Shown: one piece after another, positions 25,762 to 33,298 of the stretch
Layout: every line of letters begins with the position of its first letter
Position numbering within the stretch: position 1 is the first letter of the stretch
Source: Cupriavidus basilensis
GTDB lineage: Bacteria; Pseudomonadota; Gammaproteobacteria; Burkholderiales; Burkholderiaceae
Reading direction: 5' to 3'
Assembly: GCF_008801925.2 (NCBI RefSeq)
Contig: NZ_CP062804.1
Coordinates: 372,001 to 436,000, forward strand
Length of the DNA: 64,000 nucleotides
Translations under genes and position numbers: made by a program
The notes under the pieces: generated by a model
What the model was told of the DNA's origin: nothing
Seen by the model: only the letters and a program-made list of their open reading frames with translations
Databases searched by the model: none

Positions 25762-26205
25762 CTAGGCGGCGGCCAGCCCGAGGGAGCGCAGCTTTGCCCC
25801 CTGGTCGAAGTACGGCCGCTCGCAAACGATCTTGTCGCTGTCGGGCGCGAACTCGAACGACGCGGCCATGCGCACGCGAAACGCGCGGCCCGTGGGCGGG
25901 TAGACGGTGCCATTCGCCTTCAAGGGTCCAAGGTGGGTGCCAGTGAGCCAGAACTCCACCAGCACCGTGTCGCCGGCCGCGGCGATGCTGATGATCTCGT
26001 TGGCCTGGTCCGGGAAGGGCGTGCGCGAAGACGCAAAGTAGCCGCGCACCGCTTGCTCGCCGTCGAAGACCGCGCCGCCTCCGTGCATCTCGTAGCGTGG
26101 ATGGGCAAAGGTGGCGATGACGGCGTCCCATTCCTGGGTGCACTCCAGCGCCATATGGTCGCGCACAGTCTGGATGCGGGCGAGAGACAGACTATCCATG
26201 TTCAA
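25762..26205 (-). CDS. NTF2-like (SnoaL-type) protein, copy 2
   Basis: A 147-residue paralogue of the protein at 18753-19256, with the same ordered blocks: WDAVIATFAHPRYEM, FPDQANEI, VEFWLTGTHLGPL and RxMAASFEF. The likely start is the ATG at 26205 or 26199. It lies 92 bases downstream of a Bug receptor and completes an SDR/Bug/NTF2 cassette whose promoter carries a LacI-type operator. It probably catalyses an isomerisation or lyase step. Confidence 0.85.
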   Translation of the reverse strand: MNMDSLSLARIQTVRDHMALECTQEWDAVIATFAHPRYEMHGGGAVFDGEQAVRGYFASSRTPFPDQANEIISIAAAGDTVLVEFWLTGTHLGPLKANGTVYPPTGRAFRVRMAASFEFAPDSDKIVCERPYFDQGAKLRSLGLAAA

Positions 26206-26297
26206 GGCTCCGTGATTCGGGTTTTTGGGGGTTTGGGTTTGCAGGCTTGGCGAGCGATTGATGCATTGGCGCGTGCATTCACGCGTGCATCAGGCGC

Positions 26298-27275
26298 TCA
26301 GTCCTGCGTCACGCCGGCTGTCTTCGCTACTTCTTTCCACGCCGGGATATCGCGCGCATTCAGTTTGCCGAGTTCCTCGCCGCTCATCGGCGTGGCCGCG
26401 ATGCCCATCTCCAGCAGGCGGGCCTTGATCTCCGGCGTGGCCAGCACCTGGTTCAAGGCGTCCGACAGCTTCTGTACGATCGGCCTGGGCGTGCCGGCGG
26501 GCACATACAGCCCCCAGCGGAATACGCGGTCAAAATCGATGCCCTCGTCGACATAGCTCTTCACCCCGGGCAGGCTAGGCGAGCGCGAGGTGCAGGTGCC
26601 GATCGCCTTGACCTTGCCGGACTTGACGAAGGGCGTGCCCGAAGTCATGTCCACATAGCCCAGCTTGATATGCCCGGCAACGATGTCGTTGAGCACCTGT
26701 GGCACGGTCTTGTAGGGAATATGCGTCATCGAGGCGCCGGCCAGTTGCTTGAGCACCTCGCCGCAGAATTGCCCCGTGGAGCCGGTGCCCCAGCTGGCGT
26801 ACTGCACTTCGTTGGGATGGTTCTTGGTGTACGCCACCAGCTCCTTGATGTCGTTCGCGGGAAAGTCATTGCTGGCCACCAGCAGGATGGCGGCCGTGCC
26901 GACCTGGCCGATGGCGGTGAAGTCCTTCACCGGGTCATACGGCAGCTTGGCGTAGACCGCGGCGTTCAGCATATGCGTGGTCGCGCCGCCGAGCGTGAAG
27001 GTGTAGCCGTCGGGCGCCGCGCGCGCGACGGCTTGCGTGCCGATAATGCCGGAGGCCCCACCTTTGTTCTCCACCACGATGGGCTGCTTCAGGATGGCCG
27101 ACATGCGCTGCGCGAGCACGCGGCCAAGGATGTCGCCGCCGGAGCCGGCCGAGATCGGCAGCAACATGCGGATGGGGTGGGAGGGATAGTCGGCAGGGGA
27201 TTCACTGGCCTGCGCCGCGATGGCGGGCGCGGCAAGCGCGACGACGAGCGTGGCGGCGGCTAGGTGGCGGGGCAT
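26298..27275 (-). CDS. Bug-type tripartite tricarboxylate transporter receptor
   Basis: A 325-residue periplasmic binding protein. It has a signal peptide (residues about 1-23, ending AIAAQA), then YPSHPIRMLLPISAGSGGDILGRVLAQ, VVENKGGASGIIG and YDPVKDFTAIGQ, the standard Bug/TctC blocks. Bug receptors bind carboxylates, amides or nicotinate with high specificity. No tctA/tctB membrane genes lie near, as is usual for orphan Bugs. It is in a cassette with an SDR and an NTF2-like protein. Confidence 0.94.
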   Translation of the reverse strand: MPRHLAAATLVVALAAPAIAAQASESPADYPSHPIRMLLPISAGSGGDILGRVLAQRMSAILKQPIVVENKGGASGIIGTQAVARAAPDGYTFTLGGATTHMLNAAVYAKLPYDPVKDFTAIGQVGTAAILLVASNDFPANDIKELVAYTKNHPNEVQYASWGTGSTGQFCGEVLKQLAGASMTHIPYKTVPQVLNDIVAGHIKLGYVDMTSGTPFVKSGKVKAIGTCTSRSPSLPGVKSYVDEGIDFDRVFRWGLYVPAGTPRPIVQKLSDALNQVLATPEIKARLLEMGIAATPMSGEELGKLNARDIPAWKEVAKTAGVTQD

Positions 27276-27338
27276 GGGGCGTCTCCTGGTTTTTTGTTAT
27301 GTGCCGCGGCGCGGCCTTTGATTCGCAGTCTGTTTCCG

Positions 27339-28145
27339 TCAAAGCCCCAGTCCGCCATCTACCACCATCTCCAGCCCCGTCACATAACGCGACTCGTCGG
27401 AGGCAAGGAACAACGCCGCGTAGGCGATATCCCACGGCGTGCCTTGCCGGCCCATGGGGCAGCGGCTGTTGCGAAACTCGCGCGCGGCCTGCACGGCGGC
27501 TTCGTCGCCATCGGTCAGGTGGGCTGCGTGCGGCGTATCGATCAGGCCGGGCAGGATCACATTGCAGCGCACCTGGTCCGCGGCGTAGCGGCGCGCGAGG
27601 ATCCGCGTCATGTGGTTGAGCGCGGCCTTCGATGCGTTGTAGGAGAGAAAGGGCATCGGGCCCCATTTGCGGCTGGCGATCGACGAGATGTTGATGATCG
27701 AGCCGCCGCCCTGCGCGATCATGTGCGGCATTGCCTTCTGGCAGGCGAGCATGGCGCCTTTGAGGTTGATGTCGAACACCCGGTCCCAGGATGGCTCCGT
27801 GATGTCCTCGAGCTCGCCGATCTCCTCGATGCCCACGTTGTTGTGCAGCACGTCGATGCGGCCATAGCGCTCGCGGCAGGCCTGCACCATGGCCGCCAGC
27901 CGCGCGCCGTCGCGCACGTCGGCCTCGAAGGCGCTGGCGCTTCCGCCCGCATCCTCGATCTGGCTCGCAGTCCTGCGGGCCAGCGCCAGGTCGCGGTCCA
28001 CGCACAGCACCCGCGCGCCTTCGCGGGCGTAGACGATGGCGGCCGCCGCGCCGTTGCTGGTGTCGGCGCCGATCGATCCCGCGCCTACGACGATGGCTGC
28101 CTTGCCGGCAAGCCGGCTCATTCCTTTGCGATTGCTGTCCGGCAT
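27339..28145 (-). CDS. Short-chain dehydrogenase/reductase (SDR)
   Basis: A 268-residue classical SDR. The cofactor loop is GAGSIGADTSNGAAAA, an altered TGxxxGxG in which several positions are changed. The catalytic Ser lies in NISSIAS, the Tyr/Lys pair in SYNASKAAL, and NNVG follows the fourth strand. An Asp at the end of strand 2 (VLCVDRD) predicts NAD(H) preference. It is the first gene of the LacI-controlled cassette and probably oxidises an alcohol in the pathway served by the Bug receptor. Confidence 0.93.
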   Translation of the reverse strand: MPDSNRKGMSRLAGKAAIVVGAGSIGADTSNGAAAAIVYAREGARVLCVDRDLALARRTASQIEDAGGSASAFEADVRDGARLAAMVQACRERYGRIDVLHNNVGIEEIGELEDITEPSWDRVFDINLKGAMLACQKAMPHMIAQGGGSIINISSIASRKWGPMPFLSYNASKAALNHMTRILARRYAADQVRCNVILPGLIDTPHAAHLTDGDEAAVQAAREFRNSRCPMGRQGTPWDIAYAALFLASDESRYVTGLEMVVDGGLGL

Positions 28146-28162
28146 GCCGTGGCTGTCTCCGT

Positions 28163-28206
28163 GGTGATCTTATGGTGATCTTATGGTGATCTTATGGTGA
28201 TCTTTG
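28163..28206. repeat. 11-bp tandem repeat (ggtgatcttat, four copies)
   Basis: Three perfect copies and a fourth diverging at its last bases lie 17 bases upstream of the SDR start codon, inside its 5' leader. Copy-number change would shift the spacing between the operator at 28262 and the gene. Confidence 0.85.
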
Positions 28207-28261
28207 TGTGATCGTTCTTATGGTCCCCGCTACGAGGGATGGGAAAAATATAGCACTGAAT

Positions 28262-28273
28262 TGAAACGTTTCA
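28262..28273. promoter_or_regulatory. LacI-type operator TGAAACGTTTCA, SDR cassette side
   Basis: A perfect 12-base palindrome with a central CG, typical of LacI/GalR operators, 116 bases upstream of the SDR start. The identical 12-mer lies upstream of the adjacent LacI-family gene. Confidence 0.75.
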
Positions 28274-28391
28274 TATAAAGGGTAAACGACTGCCTGCAAG
28301 AGCTTGGGCCAGGGTCAGGGCATGCCGCATGGGCGGCATTGCGCCGCCCGGCGGGGGCTTGCGTGATGGGTCGGGGGATAAGGCGGCAGGC

Positions 28392-29489
28392 TTAGCTGGC
28401 GAGCCTCTTCGCCCGGCCTCGCGCCGGTTTTCTGCCTGCCCCCGTGCCGACGGCGGCGCAGGACTCGCGCAGGATCAGCTCGCAGGTCAGCATCAGGTGC
28501 GCGGTTGCGCCAGGGCTGCCTTGCGGATCGATGCCGGGCTCCATCTCGGCAAGGAGCAGGCGGGCGGCATGGCGCCCCAGGTCCTGCAGGTTCCAGGTGA
28601 GCGTGGTCAGCTCGGGCGTATGCACCTGGGCCAGTTCGGTATCGCCCACGCACACCACCGACAGGTCGCCCGGAATGTCCCGACCCGTCTGGCGTGCCGC
28701 CTTGAGCGCGCCGGCGAGCAGGGTCGTGCCCAGCCCAAAGATGGCGGTCGGCGGCGCGGCTTGCTGGAACAGCGCCAGGCATTGCGAAAAGGCGACGTCC
28801 ATCGAGCTGGTGTCGATGCGCACAAGCTCCAGCGCATCGCCGAGGCCGCGCGCGGCGGCGGCCGTCTCGAAGGCATGCCAGCGCTCGCGCGCCGGGCGCA
28901 GGTGCGAACTGGGGAAGAGCAGGGCAATGCGGCGGTGGCCGAGATCGAGCAGATAGTTGGCGGTCTTCAGCGCGCCGCTGAAGTGGTCCACCTTGACGCT
29001 GGGCCGGTCCGGGGCGATATCGCGGTCCAGGATCACCAGCGGCACATCCGCCTGCGCGATCTGCTGCTGCAGCTTTCCGGAGCTCTCGGAGCCGGGCGCG
29101 AACAGCACGCCGTCAACGCCGACGCGGGTCACGTCCAGCAGCAGCTCGCATTCGCGTTCGGTGTCGTTATGGGTGTCGACCAGCAGCAAGGTGTAGCCGG
29201 CTTCGCGCAGCACATGTTCGGCCGCGCGCACGATCACGCCGTAGAAGCGGTTGGTGATGTCCGGCACCAGGCAGGCCACCAGGCGCGAGCGCCGCGAGCG
29301 CAGGCTGCGGGCCGCGGCGTTGGCGACATAGCCGATCTTGCGCGCCACCTCGAACACGTGGGCAACGGTCTCGGCGGACGGGCCGCCTCGTCCCGCCATC
29401 ACGTTGGAGGCGGTGCCAACCGAAACGCCCGCTTGCTCGGCCAGGTCCTTCAGGGTCGGCTTGCGCTGCGCCGCGGCTTTTTTCTGCAT
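28392..29489 (-). CDS. LacI-family transcriptional regulator
   Basis: A 365-residue LacI/GalR regulator. The HTH begins TLKDLAEQAGVSVGTASNVM, the hinge is ARSLRSRRSRLVACLVPDITNRFY, and a periplasmic-binding-protein-type effector domain follows. I chose the ATG at 29489. A longer in-frame start would overlap the palindrome TGAAACGTTTCA at 29540-29551. It is followed by the SDR/Bug/NTF2 cassette on the same strand, whose leader carries the identical palindrome. The likely role is repression of itself and the cassette until a pathway ligand binds. Confidence 0.94.
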   Translation of the reverse strand: MQKKAAAQRKPTLKDLAEQAGVSVGTASNVMAGRGGPSAETVAHVFEVARKIGYVANAAARSLRSRRSRLVACLVPDITNRFYGVIVRAAEHVLREAGYTLLLVDTHNDTERECELLLDVTRVGVDGVLFAPGSESSGKLQQQIAQADVPLVILDRDIAPDRPSVKVDHFSGALKTANYLLDLGHRRIALLFPSSHLRPARERWHAFETAAAARGLGDALELVRIDTSSMDVAFSQCLALFQQAAPPTAIFGLGTTLLAGALKAARQTGRDIPGDLSVVCVGDTELAQVHTPELTTLTWNLQDLGRHAARLLLAEMEPGIDPQGSPGATAHLMLTCELILRESCAAVGTGAGRKPARGRAKRLAS

Positions 29490-29539
29490 GGCACTCCACG
29501 GATATCGTCGTTTCCTGTGGCATGCAGTGTAGCACGCTA

Positions 29540-29551
29540 TGAAACGTTTCA
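29540..29551. promoter_or_regulatory. LacI-type operator TGAAACGTTTCA, autoregulatory
   Basis: A perfect 12-base palindrome 51 bases upstream of the LacI start. It is the same 12 bases as at 28262-28273. Two identical sites flanking one LacI gene make a strong case that this is its operator. Confidence 0.75.
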
Positions 29552-29611
29552 ATCACGTGGAGCGCATTGGGGCGCATTGGCGCGCATGGGTGTGTCTTGG
29601 GGCGCAAGCGC

Positions 29612-30232
29612 TCAGGCGGCCTTCTTCAGCGCCGCCAGTGCCGCGCGGCCAGCGGCCAGTTGCTGCGCCACTTCCGCCACGCGCGCACCCAGATGCTCGG
29701 CCGTGCGCAGGTCTGCCGGCGGCGGCACCACATCAGCGCTTTCGTCTGCATTCGACTGCGCTGCCGCACCCAGGAAGAAGCCGTGGCGATTGAGCGAATC
29801 CTCGGTCGATTTCGAGTTGTTGTGGCCCGGGGGCAGGCCAAGGTTGACCCAGTGCATGCCGTGTTGCGCGGAGAAGATCGCGATCTGCTGCAGCGTGGCA
29901 AGCTTGTCGCCCGAACGCGAGGCCGAGTTGGTGAAGCCCGCCGCCACCTTGTTGGCCCATTTGCCGCCCTTGGCGAACACGTTGCGCGAGGTGGCGTCCA
30001 TAAAGCCTTTGAATTGCGCCGACGCGCTGCCCATGTAGGTGGGCGCGCCGAAGATGATGCCGTCCACGTTTTCCAGCGTGTCCCAGTGCTGGTCGATGTC
30101 GTCGACGCTGATCAGCAGGCTCTCCACGCCATCGACGCTGGCGGCACCGCGTGCAACGGCCTGTGCCTGCCTGGCGGTGTGGCCGTAGCCGCTGTGGTAG
30201 ACGATAGCGATTTGGGTAGCGTTGGGGTTCAT
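29612..30232 (-). CDS. Flavodoxin-family NAD(P)H:quinone oxidoreductase (WrbA-like)
   Basis: A 206-residue flavodoxin-fold protein. The FMN loop is YHSGYGHTARQA and a second flavin block is FGAPTYMGSASAQFKGFMDAT. The region NHGMHW-like (SAQHGMHWVNLG) and GHNNS resemble WrbA-related proteins, though the sequence is not a canonical WrbA. It should reduce quinones by two electrons and limit redox cycling. I chose ATG 30232; an in-frame ATG 18 bases upstream is possible. Confidence 0.87.
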   Translation of the reverse strand: MNPNATQIAIVYHSGYGHTARQAQAVARGAASVDGVESLLISVDDIDQHWDTLENVDGIIFGAPTYMGSASAQFKGFMDATSRNVFAKGGKWANKVAAGFTNSASRSGDKLATLQQIAIFSAQHGMHWVNLGLPPGHNNSKSTEDSLNRHGFFLGAAAQSNADESADVVPPPADLRTAEHLGARVAEVAQQLAAGRAALAALKKAA

Positions 30233-30365
30233 GATGCGGTGCCTCGACAAAGTTTGAAATATTTGAATTTGGCTCGCATCGCGTGGATCGCTGGATCTGC
30301 TTGATTGCTGGGCCGGTGAGGCAAGTCTAGGCGCCGGCCGATTGCGTTGGTGACTGAAATCTCAA

Positions 30366-30893
30366 TTATTCATTGAAATATTTTGAATTGTCGGGCGAGG
30401 CCGGAGATTCTGTGCGCCTGGCATTTCGTGCCCACCGTGCCAGGCGCCGATGACGGTGGCGAAACAGCCATTTCACGACGGCTGCGATCGCGCTGCCACC
30501 GCCGGGCAGCCAGGCCGCGGGTCCGCGCAAGGCAAAGGTGAGCCGGTCGTGCACCTCGCAGCCGCCAGGGGTGTCTCTGACCGTTCGTTCGTGCACCCAG
30601 CTGCGCATGCTCAGCATCCGCGACGTTTCCTTGAAGCGGTAGCCCGGCCCCACCTCCGCCAGCATGATGTCGTCCGCATCCACGGGAAACATGCCGAACG
30701 CCAGTAGCCAGCTACGGCCAAGCCGCTCGCCAAGCGGCAGCTCGCCGATCGCCTTGCCGCGCATGGCGGGCGGCGCCGTCATGCGCAGCCAGGGAAACAG
30801 CTCGTCGTTGATGCCTTCGGACGTGGTCGCGCGCTGCCATGCCTGGCTGGCACTGATCGGCAAGGTGGATGCAAGCTCGAACATCAGGGACAT
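30366..30893 (-). CDS. SRPBCC-type ligand-binding domain protein
   Basis: A 175-residue protein with the general layout of a START/SRPBCC domain: an N-terminal strand (FELASTLPISASQAWQRATTSEGIN), a beta-rich middle and a C-terminal helix. Blocks such as VHERTVRDTPGGCEVHDRLTF fit this fold. The ligand is unknown. The C-terminus is rich in Arg and His. It lies alone between the WrbA-like gene and a P-loop ATPase. Confidence 0.65.
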   Translation of the reverse strand: MSLMFELASTLPISASQAWQRATTSEGINDELFPWLRMTAPPAMRGKAIGELPLGERLGRSWLLAFGMFPVDADDIMLAEVGPGYRFKETSRMLSMRSWVHERTVRDTPGGCEVHDRLTFALRGPAAWLPGGGSAIAAVVKWLFRHRHRRLARWARNARRTESPASPDNSKYFNE

Positions 30894-30976
30894 AGCGGAT
30901 TTCGATTAGTGGGTGAACGTGTTCGCCATGATAGCGAGCCAAGCCATGCGGCCCGCTGCCTGCCCGGCTTTACCTG

Positions 30977-31534
30977 TCAGGTTGTCGCCGCGCCGGCCTC
31001 GGATGGCACATGCCGGATCACGTTGAAACCCTCGTCCGCCGATGGCGCCACAAAGTAACGCGTGATGGCATCGAACTGCGCATCGGTCGTCTCGAACGGA
31101 TGCGTGCCGCTGGCGTTGCGCGCGCGCAGGCGTGCCTTGCACACGGCGTCAGGCACATCGAGGTAGTGGAGTTGATGCGCCACGCCCGCCTGCTCGACGA
31201 TGGCCCTGGCCCAGCTTCGCGTGGCCGGCGTGTTGGCAGGGAAATCAAGCACGACCGACATGCCCGCCTGCAGCAGCGCGTCGATGTGGCTGGCCATGGC
31301 GTCACGCAATCTTGCGGCACAGCGGGCATAGTCGGCGACCTCCCGGATCTCGCCGGGATACAGGCGTGACAGCCAGTCGTCCTCGCTGATCCGCACGGTA
31401 GCTGGCCGGGCAGCGAGCTGCCTGGCCAATGTCGATTTGCCGGAGCCGATCTTGCCGCAGACCATATAGAGGACGGCGGGTGCTGCTGCTTGTGCTGCTT
31501 TTGCTTCAGCTGCTGCGGGGCGGGTTGGCTGCAT
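30977..31534 (-). CDS. P-loop kinase-like ATPase (AAA_33 / zeta-toxin-like fold)
   Basis: A 185-residue protein. Walker A is GKIGSGKST near residues 27-35, a SEDDWL segment follows where small-molecule kinases place the substrate Asp, and VVLDFPANT is a Walker B-like strand. The family contains kinases for small alcohols, polynucleotides or antibiotics. I chose ATG 31534, since further upstream is low-complexity. A terminator-like hairpin and a small leader frame lie 45-150 bases upstream on the same strand, which could attenuate its transcription. Confidence 0.85.
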   Translation of the reverse strand: MQPTRPAAAEAKAAQAAAPAVLYMVCGKIGSGKSTLARQLAARPATVRISEDDWLSRLYPGEIREVADYARCAARLRDAMASHIDALLQAGMSVVLDFPANTPATRSWARAIVEQAGVAHQLHYLDVPDAVCKARLRARNASGTHPFETTDAQFDAITRYFVAPSADEGFNVIRHVPSEAGAATT

Positions 31535-31577
31535 CTTCGGGCTCCTTGGTGTTTGCTGGCCCCAAGGCGGCGGGCAC

Positions 31578-31602
31578 AAAAAACCCGCCTCGTTGGGCGG
31601 GT
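31578..31602 (-). terminator. Rho-independent terminator upstream of the P-loop ATPase gene (possible attenuator)
   Basis: Read on the minus strand, ACCCGCC pairs with GGCGGGT across a five-base loop and runs into six T residues. No complete gene upstream on this strand needs terminating; it ends only a short leader. An upstream AAAACCCG (complement of 31665-31672) could pair with the terminator's 3' arm and T-run, as in an antiterminator. Confidence 0.7.
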
Positions 31603-31628
31603 CGCTTTGTGTGCTCAGTCCACGTGCG

Positions 31629-31685
31629 CTAACCCACCATCCCTGGGATGGTGCGAATAATCGACGGGTTTTGCGCGCGGGTCAT
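31629..31685 (-). CDS. Putative 18-codon leader peptide
   Basis: On the minus strand an ATG at 31685 opens an 18-codon frame, MTRAQNPSIIRTIPGMVG, stopping at 31629. It sits upstream of the terminator at 31578-31602. The frame contains an internal inverted repeat, CACCATCCC with GGGATGGTG. It has no strong ribosome-binding site. It could be a regulatory leader peptide, or the whole stretch could be a small RNA. The coding status is uncertain. Confidence 0.3.
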   Translation of the reverse strand: MTRAQNPSIIRTIPGMVG

Positions 31686-31876
31686 GGCGCAGATGTTAGC
31701 GGATCGCCGGCTTGCCCGCAATCGCCTTCGCGCGGCGGCGCCGCCCTTGTCCTATCGACCCGGCCATTGCAGAATACGGCCGCACCAGAATAGATAAACC
31801 CTCGCCGCCGTCGCGCGTTTGCGCGAAGCCGTCTGCCTTGCCACGCGGACCGGCAACCCCTCCCGGCTACCTGCAC

Positions 31877-33157
31877 ATGACAACGTCACCGCAACCGATG
31901 CGCCGCTTCGCTCTGATCGCTACTCCTGTCTTCCTGGCGCTCGCCGCCGCCAATGCCAGCGCGCTCGATGCCGCGCAGCTGCTCACCAAGCTCACGCCAA
32001 GCATCTATGCCGTGCGGGCAATGGGCGCCAATAATGCACCGCTGGCGTCGGGCTCCGCCGTGGTGATCGGCCCGGGGCAACTGGTCACGGCTTGCCACGT
32101 GCTGGCCGGGGCGCGCGCGATTGCCGTGCGGCGCGATAACGTGAGCTATGACGCCACGCTGGACGCGCCCGACGTGGATCGCGACCTGTGCCTGCTGCGG
32201 GTGGCGAACTTCAGCGCGCCGGCCGTCAGCGTGTCGGCCGCGGCGGCACCGTCGTTCGGACAGAAGGTGCTTGCGGCAGCCAGCCCGGAGGCCGCGGGCG
32301 TGGTCGTGCTGGATGGCAGCGTGTCCGGGCTGCGCGCGGGCTCGGACGGCAAGCTGGACCGCATCGAGCTCACGCTTGATTTCCCGCCGGCGGCCAGCGG
32401 TGGCGGCCTGTTCGATGAGACGGGCAGGCTCGTGGGCATCCTGTCGGCCGGGCGCGCGTCCGGCGAAAAGCCCAAGGCGCTGCCCGCCAGTTGGATCGCT
32501 CAGATCAAGGAGCGCGGCGTGGCGGCGATGGCCAGCTATCGCGCGTCAGCGCCAGCGCCGGCGGCCGCGGCGCCCGTGGTGGACGAGGCCGGTGCTGCCC
32601 CGGCTGGCGGCGCGTCGCCCCGCGTTGGCGAGGTCTGGCGCTACGAACTGGTCGACAAGCTGACGCGCAAGCGGCGCGATGTGGTCTACCGGGTCGACCG
32701 CGTTGAGGATGAGCGCGTCACGTTCAACCAGGGCGCCCGCGTCGAGACCCTGGACGGCCGCGTCGCGCGGATCAGCACGCCCAGCGGTGGCGAGTTCGAT
32801 GGCGCATCGCCGCCGCGCGGCTGGGTGCCGGAAGACGTCAAGCCGGGTGCCCGATGGAAATACAGTTACAAGCAGGCCGGCACCGACTTGCGTACGGAAC
32901 TCACCGGCGAGGTGACCGGGGAGTCCACCATCACGGTGCCCGCCGGCAGCTTCCGGGTCTTGCGCCTGGCCTACAAGGGCTATGTGGCGCGGCCGTTCTA
33001 CGGCGTCTCGTATGGCGCACCATCCTCCGTGCCTTACACGGCGGTGGCGTGGTATGCCCCGGAGCTCAAGCGCGTGGTGCGCTTCGATGCCAGCTACGCT
33101 TCCAAGTACGAACGCGTGGACGAAAGCCTGGTGCTTGCGGAGCACCGCTTCGACTGA
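31877..33157 (+). CDS. Exported trypsin-like serine protease with C-terminal beta domain
   Basis: A 426-residue protein. The signal peptide spans about 1-29. The catalytic triad is His about 74 (TACHVLAG), Asp about 103 (DVDRDLCLL) and Ser about 174 in ASGGGLFD, where the usual GNSGGP is altered. So the protease may be active with relaxed geometry or be a pseudo-protease. A Pro/Ala linker is followed by a domain of about 170 residues (EVWRYELVDKLTRKRRD, then VKPGARWKYSY) that may bind envelope partners. It acts in the periplasm. ATG 31877 begins the signal peptide. Confidence 0.85.
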   Translation: MTTSPQPMRRFALIATPVFLALAAANASALDAAQLLTKLTPSIYAVRAMGANNAPLASGSAVVIGPGQLVTACHVLAGARAIAVRRDNVSYDATLDAPDVDRDLCLLRVANFSAPAVSVSAAAAPSFGQKVLAAASPEAAGVVVLDGSVSGLRAGSDGKLDRIELTLDFPPAASGGGLFDETGRLVGILSAGRASGEKPKALPASWIAQIKERGVAAMASYRASAPAPAAAAPVVDEAGAAPAGGASPRVGEVWRYELVDKLTRKRRDVVYRVDRVEDERVTFNQGARVETLDGRVARISTPSGGEFDGASPPRGWVPEDVKPGARWKYSYKQAGTDLRTELTGEVTGESTITVPAGSFRVLRLAYKGYVARPFYGVSYGAPSSVPYTAVAWYAPELKRVVRFDASYASKYERVDESLVLAEHRFD

Positions 33158-33298
33158 AGTGCTGAAGTGCTGAAGTGGCCGCGATCCGGCTTTGATTCCC
33201 GGGCGCGGGACGATATGCCGGGGTGCAGCAAGCGATTTTGGTAGGATGCAGGCCTTTCTTCGTGCCGGAATGTGACTCCGCCCCATGCTGCTTGCTTC

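Noticed and set aside
30240..30400. Similar TGAAATATTTGAA-type blocks on both sides of the WrbA/SRPBCC gap as paired operators
   Set aside because: The right-hand block is the coding end of the SRPBCC gene (KYFNE), so the likeness may be chance.
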